Source: Dolosigranulum pigrum ATCC 51524 (GTDB lineage: Bacteria; Bacillota; Bacilli; Lactobacillales; Carnobacteriaceae_A). From it: a stretch of 64,000 nucleotides of DNA. This document shows positions 44,768 through 54,281 of this stretch, piece after piece. Numbering within the stretch: the stretch's first letter is position 1; each line of letters begins with the position of its first letter. The stretch lies in contig NZ_JH601103.1 in assembly GCF_000245815.1 (NCBI RefSeq), forward strand, positions 1,355,741-1,419,740, read 5' to 3'. The notes below the pieces were generated by a model. That model was not told where the DNA came from. It made no database searches and worked only from the letters and a program-made list of their open reading frames with translations. A program made the translations under genes and the position numbers.

Positions 44768-45796
44768 TCATTTCAAGTATCCGTCCATCACCCGTCGTCT
44801 CCCTTGAACATCATTCGCTGTCTTGAATAACTCACGCGCCACTTTAGGTCCATCATGAAAAACTCCCTTTTCCGATAACGATAAGAAATTATCAGAAATC
44901 ACAGTCGGCACTTGATCACTCAAGCCTTTGAAATCATGTTTCACTTGATAGAGATATTCACTATTTTCTTTGCTGACATGCTCGAATGGGACAAGCCCAT
45001 TATTAACCAGCGCTATATCGATAAAAGGTTGCCCGAGATGGCGGTGCAACACATCCACATGCTCAGCATCCGTGAAGTCTTCGGTCTCCCCTAATTGTGT
45101 CATAATATTACAAATATAGACCACTTTAGCTGATGTTTCGAGCAACGCTTTCCCCAAATCAGGAATCATTAAATTCGGCAAAATACTAGTAAATAACGAA
45201 CCGGGGCCTAATACTACCATATCGGCATTCATAATAGCTGAAATAACTTTTCGTCCCGGTTCGACTGGCCCATGATTATCAGCTCGTGAGACGGCAACAT
45301 AATCAATCATTTTTCCAGCTTGAGCAATCTTAGACTCTCCGGACCCTGTCGTACCGTCCTTATAACGGGCATGGAGAACTAATGGCACTTCTGCTGAAGG
45401 ATAGACCGATCCATCCACATGCATCATTTTTGCTAATAATTGAATTGCTTCGTAAATATTGCCTTTCAATTCCGTGGTTGCTTGAATAATAAAGTTTCCG
45501 ATCGCGTGACCATCAAAACTTTTATCCTTAGATTTGAAGCGATATTGAAAAATCGCCCGTTGCAACTCAGGTATATCACTCAGAGCAGTTAACACATTCC
45601 GCAAGTCGCCTGGCGGTACAGAATTAAAAGCTTCACGTAATTTCCCACTGCTTCCCCCATCATCAGCAACTGTCACAATACCCGTAAGTTGGGCATTTAA
45701 TTCTTTTAAACTTTTTAAGATAACAGGCAAGCCTGTACCACCACCAATGACGACAATATTGGGGCGTCTACTTGTTGGTTTATTCCCTTGTCTCAT
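44768..45796 (-). CDS. yvcK: Gluconeogenesis factor YvcK (CofD-like)
   Basis: A 342-aa protein of the YvcK/GlmR family, which binds UDP-GlcNAc and adjusts carbon flow into cell-wall precursors during growth on non-glycolytic carbon. The nucleotide loop VVIGGGTGLPVIL is at about 15-27, and VADDGGSSGKLR at about 42-53. The start overlaps the rapZ stop by 4 bases. Confidence 0.94.
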   Translation of the reverse strand: MRQGNKPTSRRPNIVVIGGGTGLPVILKSLKELNAQLTGIVTVADDGGSSGKLREAFNSVPPGDLRNVLTALSDIPELQRAIFQYRFKSKDKSFDGHAIGNFIIQATTELKGNIYEAIQLLAKMMHVDGSVYPSAEVPLVLHARYKDGTTGSGESKIAQAGKMIDYVAVSRADNHGPVEPGRKVISAIMNADMVVLGPGSLFTSILPNLMIPDLGKALLETSAKVVYICNIMTQLGETEDFTDAEHVDVLHRHLGQPFIDIALVNNGLVPFEHVSKENSEYLYQVKHDFKGLSDQVPTVISDNFLSLSEKGVFHDGPKVARELFKTANDVQGRRRVMDGYLK

Positions 45797-46683
45797 GATC
45801 GTACAACTGACTCCTTCGTCTTGTCCTTATCGCGGTGAGATATATTCACATTATAGCCGTCCGAGCGCAACTGTTGGGCGACTCGCTCGACTAACGCTAC
45901 AGAACGGTGATGTCCGCCTGTACAACCAATCGCGATATTAACATTTGATTTTCCTTCACGCTTATAGCCAGGCAAATTCACAGCTAACAAAGCCATGAAA
46001 CGATTGAAGAATTCTTCCGTCTCAGCTTGCTGCATGACATAATCATATACCTCTTGATCTACCCCGGTCTTCTCACGCAATTCAGGAATATAATATGGAT
46101 TAGGCAAGAAGCGAACATCCATGGCAATATCCGCATCAATCGGCAAGCCATGCTTGAAGCCAAAAGAGACTAATTCAATACGGAATAACTCTCCTGTCTC
46201 ACTATCACTAAAGGCTTTCAACAACTTCTCCCGTAATTGTCGCGGTGTTAGATCTGTTGTGTCGATAACAAGTTGAGCTTTTCGTTTAATATTGGCTAAC
46301 AATTCTTTTTCTTGTTGGATGCCCTCAATCACACGACCATCTTGTGCCAATGGATGAGAACGGCGAGATTCTTTATAACGCGAAACCAATTCTTCTTTCT
46401 TAGCATCTAAGAATAAGACTTTTTTTACAATGTAAGGCGTCTCTTCAACTTGACTCACCGCCCCTTCGACTTGTTTAAAGAAGTCCTTCATTCTCAGATC
46501 CATCACTAACGCGACTTTCGAGAAGCGACCAGACTGCTGTGTCAGTTCCCAAAAAGTGGGTAGCAATTCAGGAGGCATATTATCAATACAATAATACCCC
46601 ATATCTTCAAAACTTTGAATAGCTACTGTCTTGCCGGCTCCACTCATCCCTGTAATAATAACAACTTCAACTTGTTCATTCAC
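45793..46683 (-). CDS. rapZ: RNase adapter RapZ (YvcJ)
   Basis: A 296-aa nucleotide-binding protein. Walker A GMSGAGKT lies near residues 12-19; the C-terminal domain carries IGCTGGHHRSVALVERVA (about 265-282). In Gram-negatives RapZ directs RNase E to GlmZ; the Firmicutes YvcJ is a GTPase with a less clear role. GTG 46683 is the likely start (AAGAAGG 8 bases upstream) instead of the GTG 9 bases earlier, which overlaps the SD. First gene of rapZ-yvcK-whiA. Confidence 0.93.
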   Translation of the reverse strand: MNEQVEVVIITGMSGAGKTVAIQSFEDMGYYCIDNMPPELLPTFWELTQQSGRFSKVALVMDLRMKDFFKQVEGAVSQVEETPYIVKKVLFLDAKKEELVSRYKESRRSHPLAQDGRVIEGIQQEKELLANIKRKAQLVIDTTDLTPRQLREKLLKAFSDSETGELFRIELVSFGFKHGLPIDADIAMDVRFLPNPYYIPELREKTGVDQEVYDYVMQQAETEEFFNRFMALLAVNLPGYKREGKSNVNIAIGCTGGHHRSVALVERVAQQLRSDGYNVNISHRDKDKTKESVVRS

Positions 46684-46717
46684 CGCATTCACCTTCTTTT
46701 AAAAAATCGTGTTCATC

Positions 46718-48442
46718 TTATTTAACGAGTTGCTCGATATCTTGTTCGATAGCTTCTATTTTTTCTTGGACACCTTTTTTAGCACCGTCAACCGCACCAA
46801 TATAGAATTTAATCTTTGGTTCAGTACCGGACGGACGAGCTGCAATCCAGCTACGATCACTTAAAATATATTTTAAGACATTCGAATGAGGTAAGTCAAT
46901 CTCACCCGTTTCACCTTTTGCTGTGGTCCATTGACCGGTTAAATAGTCTTCTGTTTTAACGACTTGTACGCCGCCAAAGCTACTTGGTGATTGTTCTCGT
47001 AGATTAGTCAGTAATTCTTTTATCTTCTTCTCACCACTCGCGCCTTCCATCGTTATGGAAATGGTCTTCTCTGCATAATGACCATGATCATTGTATAAAT
47101 CAAATAATGCATCTACTAAAGATTTATTTTGAAGCTTATGATATGCAGCGACTTCGGCAATAAGTACGAGTGCTTGAATCGCATCCTTGTCACGGACAAA
47201 ACTTTGAGCGAGATAGCCATAACTCTCTTCAAAACCAAACATAAACGTATGCTCACCCGATGTCTTGTATTGCTCAATTTTCTCGGCAATGAATTTAAAT
47301 CCAGTTAGAACATTCTCTGTCGTTACACTATAACGCTCAGCAATGACGGCTGGGAATTCGGATGATACGATTGATTTCACAATTGCCGCATTTTGTGGTA
47401 ATTTTTCTTGTTTCAAGTTTTGTTTTAAAATATAGTCAACTAATAAAGCTGCAATCTGATTTCCTGTCAGTACTTCATAGTGTGTATCTGAGGTTTTCAC
47501 TGCTACACCCAGACGATCAGCATCCGGATCCGTTGCGATTAAAATATCCGCTTCATGCTCTCGCCCTACTTTGATCGCTTCATTGAAGGCTTCTTCTGTC
47601 TCCGGATTCGGTGACGCAACAGTTGAGAAGTCAGGATCCGGCTCTTTTTGTGAATCAACGGATATAATTTGGCGGAAACCAGCATTATAGAGTGCCTTCG
47701 TTCCAATATATTGGCCAGTTCCGTGGAGTGGCGTGTAGACAATGCGCAAGTCACGCGCTCCTTCTTCAACCATATCTGCATCAATCGTCACTGCTCGCAT
47801 CATATCTAAGTAGGCCCGGTCTACTTTTTCGCCAATAATGGTCAGTAAGCCCTTTGATTGTAAGTCTTCTTGATCAGCGACTTCGATATTAAGTGGCTCA
47901 TCAACTTGTTGCACATACTGAATGAGACGATCAGATTCCGCTGGTAACAATTGACCACCATCTTCACCATAGACCTTGTAACCATTATATTCAGGTGGAT
48001 TGTGACTAGCTGTTACCATAATCCCTGCGGCAGCTTCTAAGTGTCTAACGGCAAAGGAAAGTTCCGGCGTCGGGCGCAGAGATTCGAAGACATATGATTT
48101 TATTCCCTGCTGACCCAATGTCTTCGCTGCTTCAAAAGCAAATTCTCGCGAAAAATGTCGCGAGTCATAGGAAATAACTACTCCACGATCTTTTGCGGTC
48201 TGTCCTTTAGCATCAATGTAGGTTGCTAGCCCTTTTGTGGCTTGGCGAATCGTATAAATATTCATGCGATTGGTTCCTGCTCCAATTACACCTCGCATCC
48301 CGGCTGTTCCGAACTCCAATGACTTGTAGAAAGCATCTTGCAACTGCTCTTCATTTTTTTCTAATATTTGCAATTCATCGTGCACGAACGGATCTAAATT
48401 CTCATGTTGCTTCCACTGACGGTAAGTTTCTTTCCAACTCAT
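46718..48442 (-). CDS. pgcA: Phosphoglucomutase / phosphomannomutase
   Basis: A 574-aa alpha-D-phosphohexomutase that interconverts glucose 6- and 1-phosphate for UDP-glucose, glycolipid and wall polymer synthesis. The active serine is in GIMVTASHNPPEYNGYKVYG (about S144), the metal loop is ATDPDADRLGVAVK (about 304), the sugar loop GFEESYGY (about 407), and the phosphate loop RPSGTEPKIKFY (about 535). SD is AGGAGG. Confidence 0.95.
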   Translation of the reverse strand: MSWKETYRQWKQHENLDPFVHDELQILEKNEEQLQDAFYKSLEFGTAGMRGVIGAGTNRMNIYTIRQATKGLATYIDAKGQTAKDRGVVISYDSRHFSREFAFEAAKTLGQQGIKSYVFESLRPTPELSFAVRHLEAAAGIMVTASHNPPEYNGYKVYGEDGGQLLPAESDRLIQYVQQVDEPLNIEVADQEDLQSKGLLTIIGEKVDRAYLDMMRAVTIDADMVEEGARDLRIVYTPLHGTGQYIGTKALYNAGFRQIISVDSQKEPDPDFSTVASPNPETEEAFNEAIKVGREHEADILIATDPDADRLGVAVKTSDTHYEVLTGNQIAALLVDYILKQNLKQEKLPQNAAIVKSIVSSEFPAVIAERYSVTTENVLTGFKFIAEKIEQYKTSGEHTFMFGFEESYGYLAQSFVRDKDAIQALVLIAEVAAYHKLQNKSLVDALFDLYNDHGHYAEKTISITMEGASGEKKIKELLTNLREQSPSSFGGVQVVKTEDYLTGQWTTAKGETGEIDLPHSNVLKYILSDRSWIAARPSGTEPKIKFYIGAVDGAKKGVQEKIEAIEQDIEQLVK

Positions 48443-48530
48443 CTGATTTCCTCCTAAGAATTTATCTGGTTTATTATATTATACACGTATTGCATCTTCC
48501 TTAAAAGCGCTATCACTTACTCAGCTATAA

Positions 48531-49469
48531 TTAACTGTTTTCTTTCAATGCTTCCACATAATGGAATACTTCATTCCCGGCAATCGCACCATCACCGACC
48601 GCGGTTGCTACTTGTCGCAGCACAGTTGCACGCACATCACCGATCGCGAAGATTCCTGGAATTGCTGTTTGCATCTTCTCATCTGTCACAATCCAGCCGT
48701 CTTCATCTGTAATCGGCAAATCTCCACAAACTTCTGAGTTTGGAATTAAACCAATATAAATAAAGATGCCATCGAACGGTAATTCTTCTGTTTCATTTGT
48801 GTTCACATTGCGTGTGAGAAGTGATTCAACCTTATGCTCTCCACGAATTTCGTCCACCACAGTATCCCAGATGAAGTCAATTTTTTCATTCTTAAAGGCT
48901 CGATTTTGCAAAATCTTCTGGGCCCGTAATTGATCACGGCGATGAATAATCGTTACTTTTTTTGCAAATTGGGTTAAATAGGTTCCTTCTTCAACCGCAG
49001 AATCGCCACCACCAATGACAGCAATATGTTTATCACGGAAGAAGGCCCCATCACATACGGCACAATACGATACACCACTTCCGTTTAATTGTTGTTCACC
49101 AGGGATACCTAATTTCTTATGCTCAGCTCCAGTGGCTATGATAATAGCACGCGCGAAGTAAGATTTATCGGCCGTTTTTACTTCTTTGTACTCTGGGCCA
49201 TCGATAATTTCTTTAATATCACCATACGTGTACTCAGCACCAAATTGTTGAGATCCTTCAAACATGTTAGTCGCTAAGTCCGGTCCCATAATCGAATCAA
49301 AGCCCGAATAATTCTCAATCTCAGCTGTATTAATCATCTGGCCTCCTGGTACGCCCCGTTCAAGCATAATCGTTGATAGGTTGGCGCGTGAAGCATACAG
49401 TGCTGCGGTCATTCCACCTGGGCCAGCACCAATGACAAGTACATCATAAATCTTATCTGGTTGGGTCAT
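48531..49469 (-). CDS. trxB: Thioredoxin-disulfide reductase
   Basis: A 312-aa FAD/NADPH flavoprotein that keeps thioredoxin reduced. FAD-binding GAGPGGMTAALYASRA is at about 14-29, the redox-active CAVC at about 136-139, the NADPH motif GGGDSAVEEG at about 153-162, and GIFAIGDVRAT near 276. It lies between the TPR gene and pgcA on the minus strand. SD is AAAGGAG. Confidence 0.97.
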   Translation of the reverse strand: MTQPDKIYDVLVIGAGPGGMTAALYASRANLSTIMLERGVPGGQMINTAEIENYSGFDSIMGPDLATNMFEGSQQFGAEYTYGDIKEIIDGPEYKEVKTADKSYFARAIIIATGAEHKKLGIPGEQQLNGSGVSYCAVCDGAFFRDKHIAVIGGGDSAVEEGTYLTQFAKKVTIIHRRDQLRAQKILQNRAFKNEKIDFIWDTVVDEIRGEHKVESLLTRNVNTNETEELPFDGIFIYIGLIPNSEVCGDLPITDEDGWIVTDEKMQTAIPGIFAIGDVRATVLRQVATAVGDGAIAGNEVFHYVEALKENS

Positions 49470-49481
49470 TATTTTCTCCTT

Positions 49482-49910
49482 TTATAATTGTTGATTAATC
49501 ATCTCTACCATTCGTTCCGCTTCTTCTTGATATTGACTATCTAAGAAGCTATTCTGATCTAGAATATACTGGAACTCCTCCAAGTACGTTAGTGCTTCTT
49601 CGAATCGGTTCAGATACGACAAGTTAACTGCTTGGAAGTAATACAAATCTGGATAAGTAGATTTCTGCTCTCGGATCAACTCCTCAATCAATTCAATTGA
49701 CTCCTCGAAGCGCCCGGCATGTTGGTACATCAAGGCGAGTTGGATTTGGCCATAATAATAGTCTTGATTATTCCACGCTAAGCTTATTCCTCGCTTAAGA
49801 TACGTAATCCCTTTATCCATTTGTTGACGATCAAAGGCTTTGAGTGCACGCTGATAATACAGTTGGGCACTCGGATTCATTTCTATAATATTATTCAATT
49901 GTTTACTCAT
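49482..49910 (-). CDS. Small tetratricopeptide-repeat protein
   Basis: A 142-aa soluble protein with about three TPR units (AQLYYQRALKAFDRQQMDKG, YGQIQLALMYQHAGRFEESI, YFQAVNLSYLNRFEEALTYL). No signal or membrane segment. It sits between gpsA and trxB (12-base gap to trxB), so it is probably co-transcribed with them. Partner unknown. Confidence 0.85.
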   Translation of the reverse strand: MSKQLNNIIEMNPSAQLYYQRALKAFDRQQMDKGITYLKRGISLAWNNQDYYYGQIQLALMYQHAGRFEESIELIEELIREQKSTYPDLYYFQAVNLSYLNRFEEALTYLEEFQYILDQNSFLDSQYQEEAERMVEMINQQL

Positions 49911-49962
49911 TAATTATCCCTCATTTACATTCAGCTGACGCAACGATGCTCTAATTAACCAA

Positions 49963-50961
49963 CTATTCTGATTTCCCTTCTCGGTTCATTAGACGCTCGA
50001 TAGCTACTTGAGGATCAGCTTCTTCATAGAGCACCCGATACAGTGCACGTGCAATCGGTAAATCAACGTCATAGTTGTCGGCTAGTTGATTCGCTCCAAT
50101 TGTCGTATAGAATCCCTCAACCACCATACCTACTTCTGCCAGCATTGCCTCAACTGTATAGCCTTGGCCAATTAATTGCCCAGCTTTGAAATTTCGTGAG
50201 TGAGTACTCATACAGGTCACCACTAAATCACCAACACCACTTAATCCAGAAAAGGTCAATGGATCAGCGCCCATCTTTACCCCTAAGCGGGTAATTTCGG
50301 CCAGTCCACGGGTAATTAAGGCGGCACGTGCGTTATCACCATAACCTAATCCCGTAATTACACCCGATCCGATAGCAATAATATTTTTTAAAGCTGCACC
50401 AATCTCAACCCCGATCATATCCGTGTTTGTATAGACTCGGAAATATTCATTCATAAATAAGGATTGAACCTTTTGAGCCACTTCTATATCATGAGCTGCT
50501 GCTGTAATCGACGTAATGTCACGTCGCATCACTTCTTCCGCATGACTTGGCCCTGACAAGGCAACGACAGCTGATAACTGATCAGCTAATACCTCGGTCA
50601 ATACTTCTGAGATCCGTAAATCACTATCTCGTTCGATACCCTTTGCTGCATGAATAACAAATTTTGGCGTGGTTATGAATGATTTTATTTGCTCAGCTAC
50701 CGGTCGAATTGCATTCGTTGGCAAGACAAATAATAATGTCTCTGAAAAATGAACTGCTTGTTCCAAGTGACTGGTTGCTTTTAGTTGAGCTGGCAACGTA
50801 ATACCCGGTAAATATTTTTCATTTGTTAGATGATTGTTAATTTCGTCGGCTTGCTGATCAGAACGACACCAGATTAACACATCATGCCCATTCTCAACTA
50901 AGACAGAAGCTAAGGCCGTCCCCCAAGATCCAGCACCAATAACGGTAATCTGCTCTCTCAT
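49963..50961 (-). CDS. gpsA: Glycerol-3-phosphate dehydrogenase [NAD(P)+]
   Basis: A 332-aa enzyme that supplies sn-glycerol 3-phosphate for phospholipids and teichoic acids. The Rossmann motif VIGAGSWGTALA is at about 7-18, the catalytic lysine lies in IGAALKNIIAIGSG (about 190-203), and GLSGVGDLVVTC at about 255. ATG 50961 has AAAGGG upstream and begins directly after the lgt stop. Confidence 0.96.
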   Translation of the reverse strand: MREQITVIGAGSWGTALASVLVENGHDVLIWCRSDQQADEINNHLTNEKYLPGITLPAQLKATSHLEQAVHFSETLLFVLPTNAIRPVAEQIKSFITTPKFVIHAAKGIERDSDLRISEVLTEVLADQLSAVVALSGPSHAEEVMRRDITSITAAAHDIEVAQKVQSLFMNEYFRVYTNTDMIGVEIGAALKNIIAIGSGVITGLGYGDNARAALITRGLAEITRLGVKMGADPLTFSGLSGVGDLVVTCMSTHSRNFKAGQLIGQGYTVEAMLAEVGMVVEGFYTTIGANQLADNYDVDLPIARALYRVLYEEADPQVAIERLMNREGKSE

Positions 50962-50962
50962 G

Positions 50963-51841
50963 TTATCGCCCTTTCTTTTGTTGTTCAGCTTTTGCTTGAG
51001 CCAGTTCGATATCTGGCTGCACCCCTTCACTATAGTATGGAACGGGCGGATAGAGATACTTACGACGGTACCAGATTAATAGAACACCCGCAATCACTAG
51101 GACTAATGACAAAACTTGACTCACGCGTAATGGGCCAATATAGAGACTATCCGTACGCATCCCTTCAATAAAGAATCGTCCAATCCCATACCAAATTAAG
51201 TATAGACTGGCTGTTTCCCCACGACGAAGAAACGCTGGACGTCGACGCAAGAAATATAACACAATAAATCCTGAAAATGTTACTAACGATTCATATAAAA
51301 AAGTAGGATGATAGTATGTTCCACCAATATTCATTCCTTCAATAATAAACTCCGGCAAGTGCAACCCTTCCAAGAAGGCACGCGACACTTCGCCACCATG
51401 CGCTTCTTGATTCACGAAGTTACCCCAACGTCCAATCGCTTGTGCTAACAAGACATAGGGGGCAATAATATCAAGGACTAACCACGGATCGGTCTCGTTT
51501 TTCTTACTATACCATAGCAATACCAAGCCACCCGCAATCAATCCACCGTATATCGCAATACCACCTTCCCAAATATAGAAGATACGTATCGGATCTTGCG
51601 CATACGCACTAAATTCAAATAACACATAATAAATACGTGCTCCTAGAATAGACAGTGGCAACATCCAAAACGACAAATCAACAATAAAATCATCATCTAA
51701 ACCGAGCTGACTTGCTTCACGGCTACTTAACAAGACTGCAATTAACATCGCACTGGCAATGATAATGCCGTACCAAGCAACTGTAATGGGGCCTAGTTCA
51801 AATGCAACCGGATCTATCGGCGTTAAGGTCAATAAATTCAT
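50963..51841 (-). CDS. lgt: Prolipoprotein diacylglyceryl transferase
   Basis: A 292-aa integral membrane enzyme, about seven helices, that adds diacylglycerol from phosphatidylglycerol to the lipobox cysteine of prelipoproteins. The Lgt signature GRWGNFVNQEAHGG is at about 136-149, and the later GRFFIEGMRTDSLY at about 221-234. It follows hprK by 3 bases, the usual hprK-lgt-gpsA order of Firmicutes. SD is GAAGGAG. Confidence 0.97.
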   Translation of the reverse strand: MNLLTLTPIDPVAFELGPITVAWYGIIIASAMLIAVLLSSREASQLGLDDDFIVDLSFWMLPLSILGARIYYVLFEFSAYAQDPIRIFYIWEGGIAIYGGLIAGGLVLLWYSKKNETDPWLVLDIIAPYVLLAQAIGRWGNFVNQEAHGGEVSRAFLEGLHLPEFIIEGMNIGGTYYHPTFLYESLVTFSGFIVLYFLRRRPAFLRRGETASLYLIWYGIGRFFIEGMRTDSLYIGPLRVSQVLSLVLVIAGVLLIWYRRKYLYPPVPYYSEGVQPDIELAQAKAEQQKKGR

Positions 51842-51844
51842 CTA

Positions 51845-52789
51845 TTATTTCTCCTTCGAATCAGTCAGTGTATTTTGTTGAATTAAGCGGGCTAAGTTGT
51901 CTTCGAATGTTTGGGTCGAATCGTGTCCCATATCTTTTGCGCGACGGTTCATCGCAGCTAACTCAATAATAATAGCCAAGTTGCGTCCAACACGTACAGG
52001 AATCGAAATCTTCGGCAAATCGACATTGAAGATTTTGAATGATTCCGTATTGTTCCCTAAGCGATCATATTCGCGATTCTTATCCCAATGTTCTAAGTTG
52101 ATAACCAAATTCACTGTCTTAGACGCTCTTACAGCACCTACACCGAATAAGTTCACCACATCAATAACACCCAATCCACGAATCTCAATCAGATTACGCA
52201 AAATTTCCGGTGGCTCCCCAATAATTCGGCTATCATCCAGTACGAACAAATCTACACGATCGTCTGCAACTAGACGGTGGCCACGCTTCACTAGTTCTAA
52301 GGCCGTCTCTGATTTTCCAATACCAGAATCACCAATAATTAAGACACCCATACCATAGATATCAATCAAGACACCGTGTTGCGAGCAACGATCAGCTAAG
52401 TTACTCTCTAAGAAGTTGGTCAAATTAGAGACCAGCCGCGTTGTTGCTTTGTTCGCCACTAGCACGGGGATCCCTCTATGGGTGGCTGCTTCAATTAACT
52501 CTTCTGGAGGTGTCAAGTTTCTCGTAATAATGAAGCACGGTGTTTCTTCCGTACACATTTTTTTCATAATAATCTTACGCTCATCTGACGTCATCCGCTC
52601 AGCAAACGATATCTCAGTTCGTCCAAAAATCTGGACACGATCAGCCGGATAAAAATTAAAATAACCCGTCATCTCGATTGATGGCCGGGACACATCAGCT
52701 ACAGAAATACGACGATCCATAAAATCATCGCCTGCAACAACCTTCAAGCCCGACACACCATCGACTAGTTCTCTAATTGTTACTGTCAT
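51845..52789 (-). CDS. hprK: HPr kinase/phosphorylase
   Basis: A 314-aa bifunctional enzyme that phosphorylates HPr at Ser46 with ATP and also removes the phosphate. P-Ser-HPr is the co-regulator of CcpA (encoded at 15743). Walker A is GDSGIGKSETAL (about 153-164) and the family signature EIRGLGVIDVVNLFG is near 203-217. The N-terminal domain (1-130) is the usual MurF-like fold. SD is AGAAGGAG. Confidence 0.97.
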   Translation of the reverse strand: MTVTIRELVDGVSGLKVVAGDDFMDRRISVADVSRPSIEMTGYFNFYPADRVQIFGRTEISFAERMTSDERKIIMKKMCTEETPCFIITRNLTPPEELIEAATHRGIPVLVANKATTRLVSNLTNFLESNLADRCSQHGVLIDIYGMGVLIIGDSGIGKSETALELVKRGHRLVADDRVDLFVLDDSRIIGEPPEILRNLIEIRGLGVIDVVNLFGVGAVRASKTVNLVINLEHWDKNREYDRLGNNTESFKIFNVDLPKISIPVRVGRNLAIIIELAAMNRRAKDMGHDSTQTFEDNLARLIQQNTLTDSKEK

Positions 52790-52883
52790 GATACATTCTC
52801 CTTCTCATATTACTCTATTTCATTGTATCATAAGCGATGATTGATTGGAATTAATGCGAGTTTTATCTACTAATATTCACCAA

Positions 52884-52910
52884 CAAAAAAAGACGTACGA
52901 GACGCCTTTT
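52884..52910 (-). terminator. Terminator after the holin-like gene
   Basis: AGGCGT pairs with ACGTCT (one G-U pair), followed on the minus strand by TTTTTTTG. It overlaps the approach to the stop codon and separates the envelope cluster from hprK. Confidence 0.7.
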
Positions 52911-52912
52911 CC

Positions 52913-53266
52913 CTAGAATCGTCGGTATTGAATATCCGTTTGTGCTACAAATAGCGAATTCACCAGTGAAATAATAATGGCAAGGAAAGTCGCCCAGCCC
53001 AGTGAACTAATATAAAATCCACTAACAAAGTAACTCGTCATGTATAGGACAGCTCCATTCACAATGAAATAAAAGAGTCCCAAAGTTAAAATCGTCAACG
53101 GCAATGATAATATCACTAAAATCGGCTTAATAATCGCATTCAAGATCCCAAAGACTAACGCTGCCATCAAGGCTGTCTGCCACGTATCAATTACTAACCC
53201 TGAGAAAAATCCAGCTAATGCTAAAAACATCACCGTATTTAATAAAGTCGTCTGCAACCATTTCAT
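52913..53266 (-). CDS. Phage-holin-family membrane protein, LiaZ/YvlD-like
   Basis: A 117-aa protein with four hydrophobic helices (about 9-27, 31-52, 55-80, 85-108), including AALVFGILNAIIKPILVILS. It belongs to the family named holin 4 superfamily/YvlD, which is cellular, not phage. In enterococci the equivalent gene is liaZ in liaXYZ, where it lies after liaX and a PspC gene, as here. Function inside the cluster is not well known. Confidence 0.85.
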   Translation of the reverse strand: MKWLQTTLLNTVMFLALAGFFSGLVIDTWQTALMAALVFGILNAIIKPILVILSLPLTILTLGLFYFIVNGAVLYMTSYFVSGFYISSLGWATFLAIIISLVNSLFVAQTDIQYRRF

Positions 53267-53370
53267 CCAAACATCACTCCATTCAACTAAAATTTATAAG
53301 TTCATTCAGCTACTAATTTATCTAATTATATCGATTTATTCCGACAAACACAACTATTGTTCAAAAGTCC

Positions 53371-53673
53371 TTAAAAATTGCTCCATTCATCTTCATCCAT
53401 CTCATCAACATCGATTGGTTGTTCTGGTGTTTGATTATAGTGAGAATGATCTAAGGGTTGATCAGAGTAGTCTGCCGGTTTTTCTGGCATAACAAAAGCT
53501 AATACAATATAAACTAGAATGAACAGACCGCTAAGTGTATCCAGCATGACTACCGCAATAACGAAGAGTACTCGGCACAAGACCGGATCAACCTTGAAAT
53601 ATTCACTTAATCCACCCAAGACACCGAACAAAATCGAATTATTTTTCGACTTATATAACTTTTGGCTAGACAT
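53371..53673 (-). CDS. PspC domain protein (third copy)
   Basis: A 100-aa protein. An N-terminal PspC domain (about 5-65: KSKNNSILFGVLGGLSEYFKVDPVLCRVLF in part, then one long helix) is followed by an acidic tail (DVDEMDEDEWSNF). PspC proteins sense or support membrane stress. The start ATG 53673 has GGGAG 8 bases upstream. It lies 21 bases after the 60-aa PspC gene and before the holin-like gene. Confidence 0.9.
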   Translation of the reverse strand: MSSQKLYKSKNNSILFGVLGGLSEYFKVDPVLCRVLFVIAVVMLDTLSGLFILVYIVLAFVMPEKPADYSDQPLDHSHYNQTPEQPIDVDEMDEDEWSNF

Positions 53674-53693
53674 TTCCCCCACTCCCTCTTAAA

Positions 53694-53876
53694 TCAATCT
53701 GCTTCAGGCATGATAAAGTAGAGCAATACATATAATAATAGAGGTGATCCAGCTCCGAATGCTACGACCAAAATAAAAAGTAAACGCGACATATCACGAT
53801 CCCATCCGAAGTACTCAGCAAGTCCTCCAATAATACCACATAACCATTTATCTCTAGATTTTGTTAATTTTTTCAT
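53694..53876 (-). CDS. PspC domain protein, minimal (second copy)
   Basis: A 60-aa protein that is nearly only the PspC domain: KLTKSRDKWLCGIIGGLAEYF then one hydrophobic stretch (LLFILVVAFGAGSPLLLYVLLYFIM in part). It lacks the acidic tail of its neighbours. SD is GAAGGAG. A terminator-like hairpin lies between it and the first PspC gene. Confidence 0.9.
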   Translation of the reverse strand: MKKLTKSRDKWLCGIIGGLAEYFGWDRDMSRLLFILVVAFGAGSPLLLYVLLYFIMPEAD

Positions 53877-53910
53877 TGGTTGTCTCCTTCATATTTGATC
53901 CATTAAGATA

Positions 53911-53958
53911 CAAAAGCGCGCTCACTTGCTGCTAGTTGAATGTAGTGTCAGCGCGCTT
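53911..53958 (-). terminator. Internal terminator between PspC genes
   Basis: A GC-rich stem AAGCGCGCT with AGCGCGCTT (arms near 53914-53922 and 53950-53958), followed on the minus strand by TTTTG. Probably a partial terminator that lowers expression of the downstream genes. Confidence 0.7.
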
Positions 53959-53987
53959 GCTTGTTATTTATAGGCTCGTTATATCAC

Positions 53988-54281
53988 TTAAAAATCTGCA
54001 AATTCATCATCATCAACACGCGCTTGACGAGGTGCTGAGCGCTTATTACCGAACTGTTTTGATTTTTGACGTGATCGGTATCGTCTAGCGTGGTGATTGT
54101 CTGATTTTGGCATCAGAATAGCTAAGATAATGTAGACAGGGATGGCTGAGCCAGCACTGAAGACCGTTGCTATAACCCAAGCTAAACGCACGGCACTCGG
54201 ATCAATTCCAAAATATTCAGCTAATCCACCGGCAACACCGGCTAATTTTTTGTTGTGTGATTTTGTTAATTTACGCTTCAT
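53988..54281 (-). CDS. PspC domain protein, LiaY-like (first copy)
   Basis: A 97-aa protein: PspC domain in residues 1-60 (MKRKLTKSHNKKLAGVAGGL..., GSAIPVYIILAILM) and a basic then acidic tail (RRYRSRQKSK; DDDEFADF). It overlaps the 3' end of the liaX-like gene by 11 bases, so it is translationally coupled to it. By position it matches LiaY of enterococci. Confidence 0.9.
   Translation of the reverse strand: MKRKLTKSHNKKLAGVAGGLAEYFGIDPSAVRLAWVIATVFSAGSAIPVYIILAILMPKSDNHHARRYRSRQKSKQFGNKRSAPRQARVDDDEFADF

Noticed and set aside
52913..53266. Prophage remnant suggested by the holin-family name
   Set aside because: The family is chromosomal (YvlD/LiaZ) and the gene sits in a conserved envelope-stress cluster; no other phage gene is near.
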